DNA of 64,000 nt from Jeongeupia sp. HS-3 (GTDB lineage Bacteria > Pseudomonadota > Gammaproteobacteria > Burkholderiales > Chitinibacteraceae), in the NCBI RefSeq assembly GCF_015140455.1, contig NZ_AP024094.1, positions 2,046,001 to 2,110,000 on the forward strand, read 5' to 3'. Positions 17,101 to 26,308 of the stretch are shown piece after piece. Made by a program: the position numbers and the translations under genes. The notes beneath the pieces were generated by a model. The model was not told where the DNA came from and did not search any database. It was given only the letters and a program-made list of their open reading frames with translations. Positions within the stretch are counted from its first letter, which is position 1. Every line of letters starts with the position of its first letter.

Positions 17101-18539
17101 TTGAACGACAGCCCGGTCGGCATGGCGCCGGAATCCACGGAGAGCGGGTCGAGACGGTGTGGCGCGGTGCCGCCGCTGGCGGCGAAGGACTGGCTGTAGG
17201 CCGTGCCGGCGGCGCCGTTGAGGGCGCTGCCGCTTGCCGGGCTCATGATCAGCGTCGGCGCGTTGATGGTCAGCGTATAGGCACTGCTGCCGGTGTACTG
17301 CGTGCCGCCGCTGCTGTCGGTCGCGGTGATGGTGAAGTTGGTAGGCCCGCTCTGCGTAGGCGTACCGGATAACACGCCGGAGCCACTCAAGGTCATCCCG
17401 TGCGGAACTGCGCCGGCGGTGACGGCAAAGGTGTAGGGGGCGGTACCGCCGGCGGCCGTGATCGTCTGGTTGTAGGACGAGGCAACGTTCGCGCTTGGCA
17501 GACTGGCAGGGCTGACGACAATGCTCGGCGCGCCCACGGTGACGGAATAACCCTGGCCCTTGGTAAAGCCGTTGGCATCGGTCGCGGTCACCGTGAAGCT
17601 AAAGCTGCCGGCGGCCGTCGGCATACCGGTGATCGCACCGCTGCTGCTGTTCAAGGTGAGTCCTGCCGGCAGGCTGCCGCTGGTCACTGCGTAGGTATAC
17701 GGCGTGACGCCACCGCTGGCGGAGACGGTCTGGCTGTAGGCGGTGCCGACTGCCGGGTTCGGCAGCGTGCTCGGCGAGACGGTGATGGTCGGTGCGGCGA
17801 TGGTCAGCGTGTAGGTGCCGGTCAGCGAATGCGGCCCGGCGCCGGTGGAGCTGTCGGTGGCTTTTACCTTGAAGGTCACGGTGCCGGCACTGGTCGGCGT
17901 GCCGGACAGCGTGCCGGTGGCGGTATTGAATGACAGCCCGGTCGGCATGGTGCCGGAATCCACGGAGAGCGGGTCGAGGCGGTGTGGCGCGGTGCCGCCG
18001 CTGGCGGTGAAGGACTGGCTGTAGGCCGTGCCGGCGGCGCCGTTGAGGGCGCTGCCGCTTGCCGGACTAATGATCAGCGTCGGCGCGCCGACCGTGATCG
18101 TCACCGTCGCCGGCGCCGAGGTGCCGCCAGCGTTGGTCGCGCGATAGGTAAAGCTGTCGGCACCGGTATATCCCGCCGCCGGGGTATAGGTGATCGTGGT
18201 GCCGCTGGCGGTTGCGGTACCGTGGGCGGCCGGCGTGCCGACGGCAACACTGGTTGCGGCCCCACCGGACAGGTTCAAGGTAATCGGGTTGCTGCTGCTG
18301 CCATAGCCAACGCTGGCGCTGACCGCGCCGGCGGTGGGCGGCGGCGCGCCGACCGTGATCGTCACCGTCGCCGGCGCCGGGGTATAGGTGAGGTGCCGCC
18401 AGCGTTGGTCGCGCGATAGGTAAAGCTGTCGGCACCGGTATATCCCGCCGCCGGGGTATAGGTGATCGTGCCGTGCCGCTGGCGGTTGCGGTACCGTGGG
18501 CGGCCGGCGTGCCGACGGCAACACTGGTTGCGGCCCCAC
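14181..18539 (-). CDS. Giant repeat autotransporter, C-terminal part (Ig-like repeats plus outer-membrane barrel)
   Basis: The real frame is clear from about 18380 down to the stop. From the N side it reads a last full 88-residue Big/cadherin-like unit, then six putative-Ig (He_PIG) units with GTAYSQ...GLSFNTATGTLSGTPTSAGT motifs, four diverged cadherin-like units (YTPTAGYSGTDSFSYTATN), and a linker with RFARAQLDNFNRRLESLH. A beta-barrel of about 290 residues follows (from NELAFWIGGGLDFG, near 15040), ending in ...RLMLGVPF with the terminal Phe typical of outer-membrane proteins. This is a type Va-like autotransporter translocator. The frame upstream of about 18380 is a shifted repeat, so the listed start (18539) is artificial. 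Confidence 0.8.
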   Translation of the reverse strand: MGPQPVLPSARRPPTVPQPPAARHDHLYPGGGIYRCRQLYLSRDQRWRHLTYTPAPATVTITVGAPPPTAGAVSASVGYGSSSNPITLNLSGGAATSVAVGTPAAHGTATASGTTITYTPAAGYTGADSFTYRATNAGGTSAPATVTITVGAPTLIISPASGSALNGAAGTAYSQSFTASGGTAPHRLDPLSVDSGTMPTGLSFNTATGTLSGTPTSAGTVTFKVKATDSSTGAGPHSLTGTYTLTIAAPTITVSPSTLPNPAVGTAYSQTVSASGGVTPYTYAVTSGSLPAGLTLNSSSGAITGMPTAAGSFSFTVTATDANGFTKGQGYSVTVGAPSIVVSPASLPSANVASSYNQTITAAGGTAPYTFAVTAGAVPHGMTLSGSGVLSGTPTQSGPTNFTITATDSSGGTQYTGSSAYTLTINAPTLIMSPASGSALNGAAGTAYSQSFAASGGTAPHRLDPLSVDSGAMPTGLSFNTATGTLSGTPTSAGTVTFKVKATDSSTGAGPHSLTGTYTLTIAAPTITVSPSTLPNPAVGTAYSQTVSASGGVAAYAYAVSNGSLPSGMNLNAGSGAITGTPTAAGSFSFTVTATDANGFTKGQGYSVTVAAPSIAVAPASLPAGQVGSAYSQTASASGGTAPYVFGISAGSLPTGLSLDPSSGAITGTPTAVGTFNFTVQATDSTGGGAPFSGSKAYTVTINPLAPVAGALSLTVPYNTAIPIDLAASISGGAASGVTVSTAPGHGTTTVSAAVVTYTPTAGYSGTDSFSYTATNVSGTSVATVSLIVNPQATIAGAVTATVAFNSSNNPIALKLAGGVAVSVAVATAPSHGTASVSGTTISYTPTAGYSGTDRFSYTATNASGQSAPATVDITVNPALPAPQPATTTIASNSGSTVIPLLIDGGPVVSVTVVSPPRHGTLNVTGLGANRKVLASVTDAGSGAPSVSYTPNPGFVGTDSFSYTASNAAGTSAAATVTLQVTPPPPVLAPVSATTVSGAPVTLDVTAGASGGPFTGLALVTPPANGTAEVRGLTIVYTPPPAFAGVVTIGYALSNAWGTTRGTATVTVNARPDPSKDPEVTGLLAAQTDATKRFARAQLDNFNRRLESLHGKGWGDSDFGLSASNFGLHADRDADPELSKRGRSNRLADASGRSKSKVDAGASEASGEANHAARNELAFWIGGGLDFGRRDAVTGQDKFRFSTDGISVGSDYRVNDLLSVGVGGGFSRDVSDVGSNGSKSEGRSGTVALYASLRPTETLFVDGVLGYGWLNFDLDRYITDSGANASGSRNGRQLFGLLAAGYEYRNGSWLVSPYGRLDMMSATLDGYTESAPGVSALTYAGQDVRMSSGKLGVRGETSFDLDFGRLTPRMRVEYQHQFEGSDDAYLAYADLAAYGLGYVAHLAPTQRNQWIIEAGGKIALRGEMTFSLDYSSTLNNSSGYTQAVRLMLGVPF

Positions 18540-21500
18540 CGGACAGGTTCAAGGTAATCGGGTTGCTGCTGCTGCCATAGCCAACGCTGGCGCTGACCGC
18601 GCCGGCGGTGGGCGGCGGCGGCGCGCCGACCGTGATCGTCACCGTCGCCGGCGCCGAGGTGCCGCCAGCGTTGGTCGCGCGATAGGTAAAGCTGTCGGCA
18701 CCGGTATATCCCGCCGCCGGGGTATAGGTGATCGTGGTGCCGCTGGCGGTTGCGGTGCCGTGGGCCGCCGGCGCGGCGACGGCGACGCTGGTTGCCGTGC
18801 CACCGGACAGGCTCAAGGTAATCGGGTTGCTGCTGCTGCCATAGGCAACGCTGGCGCTGACCGCGCCGGCGGTGGGCGGCGGCGGCGCGCCGACCGTGAT
18901 CGTCACCGTCGCCGGCGCCGAGGTGCCGCCAGCGTTGGTCGCGCGATAGGTAAAGCTGTCGGCACCGGTATATCCCGCCGCCGGGGTATAGGTGATCGTG
19001 GTGCCGCTGGCGGTTGCGGTACCGTGGGCGGCCGGCGTGCCGACGGCAACACTGGTTGCGGCCCCACCGGACAGGTTCAAGGTAATCGGGTTGCTGCTGC
19101 TGCCATAGCCAACGCTGGCGCTGACCGCGCCGGCGGTGGGCGGCGGCGGCGCGCCGACCGTGATCGTCACCGTCGCCGGCGCCGAGGTGCCGCCAGCGTT
19201 GGTCGCGCGATAGGTAAAGCTGTCGGCACCGGTATATCCCGCCGCCGGGGTATAGGTGATCGTGGTGCCGCTGGCGGTTGCGGTGCCGTGGGCCGCCGGC
19301 GTGCCGACGGCAACACTGGTTGCGGCCCCACCGGACAGGTTCAAGGTAATCGGGTTGCTGCTGCTGCCATAGCCAACGCTGGCGCTGACCGCGCCGGCGG
19401 TGGGCGGCGGCGGCGCGCCGACCGTGATCGTCACCGTCGCCGGCGCCGAGGTGCCGCCAGCGTTGGTCGCGCGATAGGTAAAGCTGTCGGCACCGGTATA
19501 TCCCGCCGCCGGGGTATAGGTGATCGTGGTGCCGCTGGCGGTTGCGGTGCCGTGGGCCGCCGGCGCGGCGACGGCGACGCTGGTTGCCGTGCCACCGGAC
19601 AGGCTCAAGGTAATCGGGTTGCTGCTGCTGCCATAGGCAACGCTGGCGCTGACCGCGCCGGCGCCGGCGTGCCGACGGCGACGCTGGTTGCCGTGCCACC
19701 GGACAGGTTCAAGGTAATCGGGTTGCTGCTGCTGCCATAGCCAACGCTGGCGCTGACCGCGCCGGCGGTGGGCGGCGGCGGCGCGCCGACCGTGATCGTC
19801 ACCGTCGCCGGCGCCGAGGTGCCGCCAGCGTTGGTCGCGCGATAGGTAAAGCTGTCGGCACCGGTATATCCCGCCGCCGGGGTATAGGTGATCGTGGTGC
19901 CGCTGGCGGTTGCGGTACCGTGGGCGGCCGGCGTGCCGACGGCAACACTGGTTGCGGCCCCACCGGACAGGTTCAAGGTAATCGGGTTGCTGCTGCTGCC
20001 ATAGCCAACGCTGGCGCTGACCGCGCCGGCGGTGGGCGGCGGCGGCGCGCCGACCGTGATCGTCACCGTCGCCGGCGCCGAGGTGCCGCCAGCGTTGGTC
20101 GCGCGATAGGTAAAGCTGTCGGCACCGGTATATCCCGCCGCCGGGGCCGACGGCAACACTGGTTGCGGCCCCACCGGACAGGTTCAAGGTAATCGGTGCT
20201 GCTGCCATAGCCAACGCTGGCGCTTGCGGTCGTCACCGTCGCCGGCGCCGAGGTGCCGCCAGCGTTGGTCGCGCGATAGGTAAAGCTGTCGGCACCGGTA
20301 TATCCCGCCGCCGGGGTATAGGTGATCGTGGTGCCGCTGGCTGGGCGGCCGGCGTGCCGACGGCAACACTGGTTGCGGCCCCACCGGACAGGTTCAAGGT
20401 AATCGGGTTGCTGCTGCTGCCATAGCCAACGCTGGCGCTGACCGCGCCGGCGGTGGGCGGCGGCGGCGCGCCGACCGTGATCGTCACCGTCGCCGGCGCC
20501 GAGGTGCCGCCAGCGTTGGTCGCGCGATAGGTAAAGCTGTCGGCACCGGTATATCCCGCCGCCGGGGTATAGGTGATCGTGGTGCCGCTGGCGGTTGCGG
20601 TGCCGTGGGCGGCCGGCGCGGCGACGGCAACACTGGTTGCGGCCCCACCGGACAGGTTCAAGGTAATCGGATTGCTGCTGCGTGCCAACGCTGGCGCTGA
20701 CCGCGCCGGCGGTTCACCGTCGCCGGCGCCGAGGTGCCGCCAGCGTTGGTCGCGCGATAGGTAAAGCTGTCGGCACCGGTATATCCCGCCGCCGGGGTAT
20801 AGGTGATCGTGGTGCCGCTGGCGGTTGCGGTGCCCGCGCCGGCGCGGCGACGGCGGCTGGTTGCGGCCCCACCGGACAGGTTCAAGGTAATCGGGTTGCT
20901 GCTGCTGCCATAGCCAACGCTGGCGCTGACCGCGCCGGCGGTGGGCGGCGTGGCGGCGGCGCGCCGACCGTGATCGTCACCGTCGCCGGCGCCGAGGTGC
21001 CGCCAGCGTTGGTCGCGCGATAGGTAAAGCTGTCGGCACCGGTATATCCCGCCGCCGGGGTATAGGTGATCGTGGTGCCGCTGGCGGTTGCGGTGCCGTG
21101 GGCCGCCGGCGCGGCGACGGCGACGCTGGTTGCCGTGCCACCGGACAGGTTCAAGGTAATCGGGTTGCTGCTGCTGCCATAGCCAACGCTGGCGCTGACC
21201 GCGCCGGCGGTGGGCGTGATCGTCACCGTCGCCGGCGCCGACTGTCGGCACCGGTATATCCCGCCGCCGTCACCGTCGCCGGCGCCGAGGTGCCGCCAGC
21301 GTTGGTCGCGCGATAGGTAAAGCTGTCGGCACCGGTATATCCCGCCGCCGGGGTATAGGTGATCGTGGTGCCGCTGGCGGTTGCGGTGCCGTGGGCCGCC
21401 GGCGCGGCGACGGCGACGCTGCTTGCGGCCCCACCGGACAGGTTCAAGGTAATCGGGTTGCTGCTGCTGCCATAGCCAACGCTGGCGCTGACCGCGCCGG

Positions 21501-23090
21501 CGGTGGGTGGCGGCGGCGCGCCGACCGTGATCGTCACCGTCGCCGGCGCCGAGGTGCCGCCAGCGTTGGTCGCGCGATAGGTAAAGCTGTCGGCACCGGT
21601 ATATCCCGCCGTCGGGGTATAGGTGATCGTGGTGCCGCTGGCAGTTGCGGTGCCATGCGCGGCCGGCGCGGCGACGGCAACACTGGTTGCGGCCCCACCG
21701 GACAGGTTCAAGGTAATCGGGTTGCTGCTGCTGCCATAGCCAACGCTGGCGCTGACCGCGCCGGCGGTGGGTGGCGGCGGCGCGCCGACCGTGATCGTCA
21801 CCGTCGCCGGCGCCGAGGTGCCGCCAGCGTTGGTCGCGCGATAGGTAAAGCTGTCGGCACCGGTATATCCCGCCGCCGGGGTATAGGTGATCGTGGTGCC
21901 GCTGGCGGTTGCGGTGCCGTGGGCCGCCGGCGCGGCGACGGCGACGCTGCTTGCGGCCCCACCGGACAGGTTCAAGGTAATCGGGTTGCTGCTGCTGCCA
22001 TAGCCAACGCTGGCGCTGACCGCGCCGGCGGCGGTGGGTGGCGGCGCGCCGACCGTGATCGTCACCGTCGCCGGCACCGAGGTGCCGCCAGCGTTGGTCG
22101 CGCGATAGGTAAAGCTGTCGGCACCGGTATATCCCGCCGCCGGGGTATAGGTGATCGTGGTGCCGCTGGCGGTTGCGGTGCCGTGGGCCGCCGGCGCGGC
22201 GACGGCGACGCTGCTTGCGGCCCCACCGGACAGGTTCAAGGTAATCGGGTTGCTGCTGCTGCCATAGCCAACGCTGGCGCTGACCGCGCCGGCGGTGGGT
22301 GGCGGCGGCGCGCCGACCGTGATCGTCACCGTCGCCGGCGCCGAGGTGCCGCCAGCGTTGGTCGCGCGATAGGTAAAGCTGTCGGCACCGGTATATCCCG
22401 CCGTCGGGGTATAGGTGATCGTGGTGCCGCTGGCAGTTGCGGTGCCATGCGCGGCCGGCGCGGCGACGGCAACACTGGTTGCGGCCCCACCGGACAGGTT
22501 CAAGGTAATCGGATTGCTGCTGCTGCCATAGCCAACGCTGGCGCTGACCGCGCCGGCGGTGGGCGGCGGCGGCGCGCCGACTGTGATCGTCACCGTCGCC
22601 GGCGCCGACGTGCCGCCTGCGTTGGCCGCGCTATAGGTAAAGCTGTCGGCACCGGTATATCCCGCCGTCGGGGTATAGGTGATCGTGGTGCCGCTGGCAG
22701 TTGCGGTGCCATGCGCGGCCGGCGCGGCGACGGCAACACTGGTTGCGGCCCCACCGGACAGGTTCAAGGTAATCGGATTGCTGCTGCTGCCATAGCCAAC
22801 GCTGGCGCTGACCGCGCCGGCGGTGGGCGGCGGCGGCGCGCCGACTGTGATCGTCACCGTCGCCGGCGCCGACGTGCCGCCTGCGTTGGCCGCGCTATAG
22901 GTAAAGCTGTCGGCACCGGTATATCCCGCCGCCGGGGTATAGGTGATCGTGGTGCCGCTGGCGGTTGCGGTGCCGTGGGCCGCCGGCGTGCCAACGGTAA
23001 CACTGCTTGCGGCCCCACCGGACAGGTTCAAGGTGACCGGGTTGCTGCTACTGCCATAGGCAACCGTCAGACTCGACGGGCCGGCTACCG
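18100..23090 (-). repeat. About twenty tandem 264-bp (88-codon) repeats
   Basis: A unit of about 264 bp recurs, recognisable by its AAAGCTGTCGGCACCGGTAT segment at about 18149, 18423, 18687, 18953, 19215, 19479, 19849, 20115, 20283, 20545, 20765, 21025, 21319, 21585, 21847, 22111, 22377, 22637 and 22903. Units are nearly identical and differ mostly at a few sites (Ala/Thr, Ser/Thr, one or two Pro codons). On the minus strand each codes an 88-residue Big/cadherin-like domain with the motif YTGADSFTYRATNAGGTSAP. Near identity indicates recent expansion or gene conversion. Confidence 0.92.
18380..21222 (-). pseudogene. Disrupted central repeat array of the giant autotransporter
   Basis: Between the two frame-intact halves, the 264-bp repeats continue on the minus strand but are interrupted by many short deletions or insertions. 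Examples: near 18379, 18470, 19663, 20143, 20192, 20226, 20337, 20680, 20712, 20833, 20947, 21213, 21240 and 21266. In-frame stretches survive, for instance 18480-19660 with four or five complete units. Indels fall only here, while the flanking repeats at 21310-23090 are perfectly open. Either the gene is genuinely broken or the repeat array was misassembled. Confidence 0.6.
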
Positions 23091-24675
23091 GTGGCGCATT
23101 GGCATAGGTGAACTGATCCGCTGCATTGGTCGTGCTGGTACCGCCCGCAGTCGTCACCGTGACGTCGACGGTACCGGCCGAATGGGCTGGCGACATTGCG
23201 GTAATCGAGCTTGCGCTGTTGACAGTGAACGAGCTGGCATTGGTCCCGCCGAACCTGACCGACGTCGCCCCGGCAAAGCCGGTGCCGGTAATGATCACGC
23301 TGGTCCCGCCGGCGGTCGACCCCGAATTTGGCGAAACGCCGCTGACGGCCGGCACCGCAATGTAGGTGTACTGGTCCGATGCACCGGTCGCGCTGATCCC
23401 GCCCGCGGTCGTGACGGTGATGTCGACGGTACCGGCCGAACCGGCCGGAGACGTCGCGGTAATCGAACTTGCGCTGTTGACCGTGTAAGAGGCAGCGTTG
23501 GTCCCGCCGAAGCGGACAGCCGTTGCACCGGTGAAGTTGCTGCCCGAGATGGTGACGCTGGTACCGCCGGCAGTCGGGCCGGAACCGGGGGAAACACCGG
23601 AAACGGCCGGTGCGAGCACGGCGTAGGTGAACGCCCCCGTTAAAGTGGCGGTGCCACCAGATGTGGTCACGGTGATATCGACGGCGCCAGAGCCCGCAGG
23701 CGAGGTCGCGGTAATCGAGGTCGCACTGTTGACGATGACAGAGCCAGCATTGGTCGCGCCGAACTTGACCGCAGTCGCACCGTTGATAAAGCCGGTGCCG
23801 GTGATCGTCACGCTGGTACCGCCCGCACTCGGGCCGGATGTTGGCGCAACCGACGTCACGGTCGGCACAGGCGCGTTGTAGGTGAACGCCCCCGTCAACG
23901 TGGCGGTGCCACCGGGCGTGCTCACGGAGATATTAACGGTGCCTGAACCCGCCGGCGACGTTGCGGTAATCGAAGTATCACTGTTGACGATGACGGAGCC
24001 GGCATTGGTCGCGCCAAACTTGACTGCCGTCGCACCAGTGAAGTTGGTGCCGTTAATCGTCACGCTGGTGCCGCCAGCTGTCGAGCCAGAACCAGGAGCG
24101 ATACCGGAAACGGTGGGCACAGGAGTGGTAGAGGTAACGTTGATCGTCAACGCCCCGGTAGAAGTCCAGGTGCCACCATTACCCGTGATATAGAACGTTG
24201 CGGTGTCGGTACCCGTGAATGAGGCACTTGGCGGCGTATAGACAAAATAGTTAGAGCCGCCCCAAAAGCCGTAGATTTTGAGCGTACCGCCGTTCGCAGT
24301 TGGCGTTACGATGTTATTAGCGCTGTAATCGTCCTCCCCCGCCGGAACATTTGAGATGCCCATGTTCAACGGATCACACTTGGCGTTGTCGCTACCTGCA
24401 GGATATGAACTACCGCTCCAGGCCCCCGACAGCGTGTAGGTCTTTGTCGTGTTTTGCGGTAAAGAAAACGAGACCGAACACGAAATCGCGAGGGCCGCCT
24501 GCGACACCAGCAGCACCGAACATGCCGCAATGGTGGCAATCGCGTAGCGACGGGCAAGGCGGCCCGCTCCTCCACGCAATCCTGAAATCCCTGCCATCAG
24601 GACAAACCAGACCCAGCTTGCAATCCACGCCTGCCGTTGCAGCGTGGATTGATTCATTTCCGTCGCATCTCGCAT
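21223..24675 (-). CDS. Giant repeat autotransporter, N-terminal part (signal, IPT/TIG and cadherin-like repeats)
   Basis: From ATG 24673-24675, preceded by GTGAGGAAG, the product starts with two hydrophobic stretches (about 20-33 and 45-63, ending VSQAALA), an extended signal-like region. Then come a beta-domain (about 64-186), four IPT/TIG domains (about 187-530) with the repeated GTSVTI.GTNFTGATAV motif, and seven cadherin/Big-like repeats of 88 residues. Homology then runs into the disrupted array, so 21223 is an artificial end. With the C-terminal part it would make a surface protein of over 3,000 residues, probably an adhesin or matrix protein. A downstream ATG (24657) is a possible alternative start. 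Confidence 0.82.
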   Translation of the reverse strand: MRDATEMNQSTLQRQAWIASWVWFVLMAGISGLRGGAGRLARRYAIATIAACSVLLVSQAALAISCSVSFSLPQNTTKTYTLSGAWSGSSYPAGSDNAKCDPLNMGISNVPAGEDDYSANNIVTPTANGGTLKIYGFWGGSNYFVYTPPSASFTGTDTATFYITGNGGTWTSTGALTINVTSTTPVPTVSGIAPGSGSTAGGTSVTINGTNFTGATAVKFGATNAGSVIVNSDTSITATSPAGSGTVNISVSTPGGTATLTGAFTYNAPVPTVTSVAPTSGPSAGGTSVTITGTGFINGATAVKFGATNAGSVIVNSATSITATSPAGSGAVDITVTTSGGTATLTGAFTYAVLAPAVSGVSPGSGPTAGGTSVTISGSNFTGATAVRFGGTNAASYTVNSASSITATSPAGSAGTVDITVTTAGGISATGASDQYTYIAVPAVSGVSPNSGSTAGGTSVIITGTGFAGATSVRFGGTNASSFTVNSASSITAMSPAHSAGTVDVTVTTAGGTSTTNAADQFTYANAPPVAGPSSLTVAYGSSSNPVTLNLSGGAASSVTVGTPAAHGTATASGTTITYTPAAGYTGADSFTYSAANAGGTSAPATVTITVGAPPPPTAGAVSASVGYGSSSNPITLNLSGGAATSVAVAAPAAHGTATASGTTITYTPTAGYTGADSFTYSAANAGGTSAPATVTITVGAPPPPTAGAVSASVGYGSSSNPITLNLSGGAATSVAVAAPAAHGTATASGTTITYTPTAGYTGADSFTYRATNAGGTSAPATVTITVGAPPPPTAGAVSASVGYGSSSNPITLNLSGGAASSVAVAAPAAHGTATASGTTITYTPAAGYTGADSFTYRATNAGGTSVPATVTITVGAPPPTAAGAVSASVGYGSSSNPITLNLSGGAASSVAVAAPAAHGTATASGTTITYTPAAGYTGADSFTYRATNAGGTSAPATVTITVGAPPPPTAGAVSASVGYGSSSNPITLNLSGGAATSVAVAAPAAHGTATASGTTITYTPTAGYTGADSFTYRATNAGGTSAPATVTITVGAPPPPTAGAVSASVGYGSSSNPITLNLSGGAASSVAVAAPAAHGTATASGTTITYTPAAGYTGADSFTYRATNAGGTSAPATVTAAGYTGADSRRRRR

Positions 24676-25195
24676 TGCTTCCTCACCAGGCCTGCCGCAG
24701 CGGGCTTTTTTTCTGAATGCATCGGCCAACTCGCCGATCAGGCATCGACGCAAACGTTAGCGCAGCGTCGCCAGAGCACATCTCCCGTGCATGCAGTCGG
24801 GTGTGTGCCCGCCTTACCGGCAACGGACGAAAACGCCCGCATCGATAAAGCTAACGTCCAAAAATCTTCAATACCAAACGCATAAATCAGCGCAATAATA
24901 CCAACTGCCTTTCCGGATGTGCTTACAACCGGATGAATTGCATAAAAGTTGTTCACGAAAGAAAACAAATGGAAAGGACTGCATCCACTTCTCGCCATAC
25001 TGGTCGGCAACGGCCTCTCCCGTCAGGCAGAGAGAAGCAGGACGGCCGAGGCGGCTGTACACCTCGCGTCGAGCGCCCCCCCATGCCCCGATACGCGGGT
25101 CGGCGATTATCCGTTTGCCTTGCCGACCCGTTCCCGTGCTTGCCGGATTGGCAGGCGTTTTACCAAGGCAAACTGGCAATAAACAGGAGGATGTT
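24676..25195. promoter_or_regulatory. 520-base divergent intergenic region between the giant gene and the tail-collar trio
   Basis: No supported gene. The stretch 24840-24970 is clearly AT-richer than its surroundings and is the likely promoter zone for both directions, though I cannot fix -35/-10 boxes. At 24690-24712 a GCCTGC/GCGGGC hairpin followed by seven T reads as a plus-strand terminator just upstream of the giant gene, possibly blocking antisense read-out. The tail-collar frame opens far upstream, but that part lacks homology. Confidence 0.45.
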
Positions 25196-25750
25196 GTGGA
25201 TCCCTACATCGGAGAAATAAAGCTTTGCGCCTTTCCGATCGCCCCGAGAGGCTGGGCGTTCTGTAATGGCGCATTGCTCCCGATCAATCAGAATCAAGCC
25301 TTGTTTTCACTTCTGGGCACGCAGTACGGCGGCAACGGCACCACCAACTTTGCCTTGCCTGACCTGCGCGGCCGCACGCCGGTGCATCGCAACCCGGCCG
25401 ACAACAACTACCAGCTAGGCAAGAGTGCAGGCCAGGAAACGGTGACGCTAACGACGGCGAACCTGCCGCCGCACACCCATACCTTCGCGGCATCCGGGCA
25501 GCCAGCCACGGCAGCGAACGCGGGCACGAGCGGCGATAGGCTGCTCGCGACCAGCAATCTGCACAGCGACACTGACCCCTCGGTCTCCGGCGCCGGCCCC
25601 AATCTGTACGCCAGCGCGGCCAATCTGACGGCACTGCAGGATGAAGCCTGCGGTGCAACCGGAACTGGCGAAGCCCGCAACAACATGCAGCCCTCACTGG
25701 TGATGAATTACATCATCTGCCTGAGCGGTATTTACCCGACCAGATCCTGA
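25196..25750 (+). CDS. Phage tail-collar domain protein, MdpB-like, first of three
   Basis: 184 residues starting at GTG 25196, fixed by AGGAGG five bases upstream; the open frame upstream lacks homology. The tail-collar motif is clear: GEIKLCAFPIAPRGWAFCNG, LPINQNQALFSLLGTQYGGNGTTNFALPDLRGRTPVH, then AGQETVTLTTANLPPHTH and a C-terminal NYIICLSGIYP. The family occurs in phage short tail fibres and in bacterial microcystin-dependent proteins (MdpB). No signal peptide or other phage genes nearby, so not a prophage remnant. Operon with the next two paralogues; role unknown. Confidence 0.88.
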   Translation: MDPYIGEIKLCAFPIAPRGWAFCNGALLPINQNQALFSLLGTQYGGNGTTNFALPDLRGRTPVHRNPADNNYQLGKSAGQETVTLTTANLPPHTHTFAASGQPATAANAGTSGDRLLATSNLHSDTDPSVSGAGPNLYASAANLTALQDEACGATGTGEARNNMQPSLVMNYIICLSGIYPTRS

Positions 25751-25759
25751 GGAGGCACC

Positions 25760-26290
25760 ATGGCAGAACCATTTGTGGGTGAGGTACGGCTATTCGCTGG
25801 CAACTACGCGCCGGCGGGCTGGGTCTTTTGTCAGGGCCAGACACTTACGATCAATGAAAACGAGGTGCTGTTCACACTGATCGGCACTACCTATGGTGGC
25901 GACGGCGTCACCACCTTCTGCGTACCGAACCTGACCGGACAATTGCCGATCGGCCAGGGCCAAGGGCCGCAAACCAGCAACCGCGTCATCGGCCAGAAGC
26001 CGGGCGCCGAAAACGTGACCTTGACGCTGGCGCAACTGCCGGCACACAAGCACGTGCTGCAGGCCAGCAGTGACCCGGCCACCAGCGCCGGTGCCGATAA
26101 CGGCTTCGCGCTGGCGACCGGTCCTGCCGCCTTCTACAACAGCGGCCTTGCCAATTTGCCGACCAAACAGTCGCTGGCACCGCAGGCGCTGAGCAGCACT
26201 GGCGGCAGTCAGCCGATCCCGAACCTGATGCCGACGCTGTCGATCAACTACATCATCGCTACGACGGGTTACTACCCGATGCAAGGCTGA
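25760..26290 (+). CDS. Phage tail-collar domain protein, MdpB-like, second of three
   Basis: 176 residues; GAGGAGGCACC precedes the ATG, only 9 bases after the first paralogue stops. Motifs: GEVRLFAGNYAPAGWVFCQGQ, LFTLIGTTYGGDGVTTFCVPNLTGQLPIGQG, NVTLTLAQLPAHKH, and a terminal SINYIIATTGYYP. The canonical ALPDLRGR is changed to CVPNLTGQ, so the three copies have diverged in the collar core. Same arrangement as MdpB trios in other proteobacteria. Confidence 0.88.
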   Translation: MAEPFVGEVRLFAGNYAPAGWVFCQGQTLTINENEVLFTLIGTTYGGDGVTTFCVPNLTGQLPIGQGQGPQTSNRVIGQKPGAENVTLTLAQLPAHKHVLQASSDPATSAGADNGFALATGPAAFYNSGLANLPTKQSLAPQALSSTGGSQPIPNLMPTLSINYIIATTGYYPMQG

Positions 26291-26308
26291 GCGCGAGGAG
26301 CCAGAGAC

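Noticed and set aside
15153-17372. 739-residue plus-strand frame opposite the giant autotransporter
   Set aside because: It is a repetitive Arg/Gly/Ala-rich antisense translation of the repeats with no start signal or homology. The minus-strand frame carries real domains.
18100-23090. CRISPR array
   Set aside because: Repeat unit is 264 bp, coding and without distinct spacers. No cas genes.
21391-23643. 750-residue plus-strand frame with GDRGAAGGCG-type repeats
   Set aside because: Antisense shadow of the 264-bp repeats, caused by high GC in a periodic array. No ribosome-binding site and no domain.
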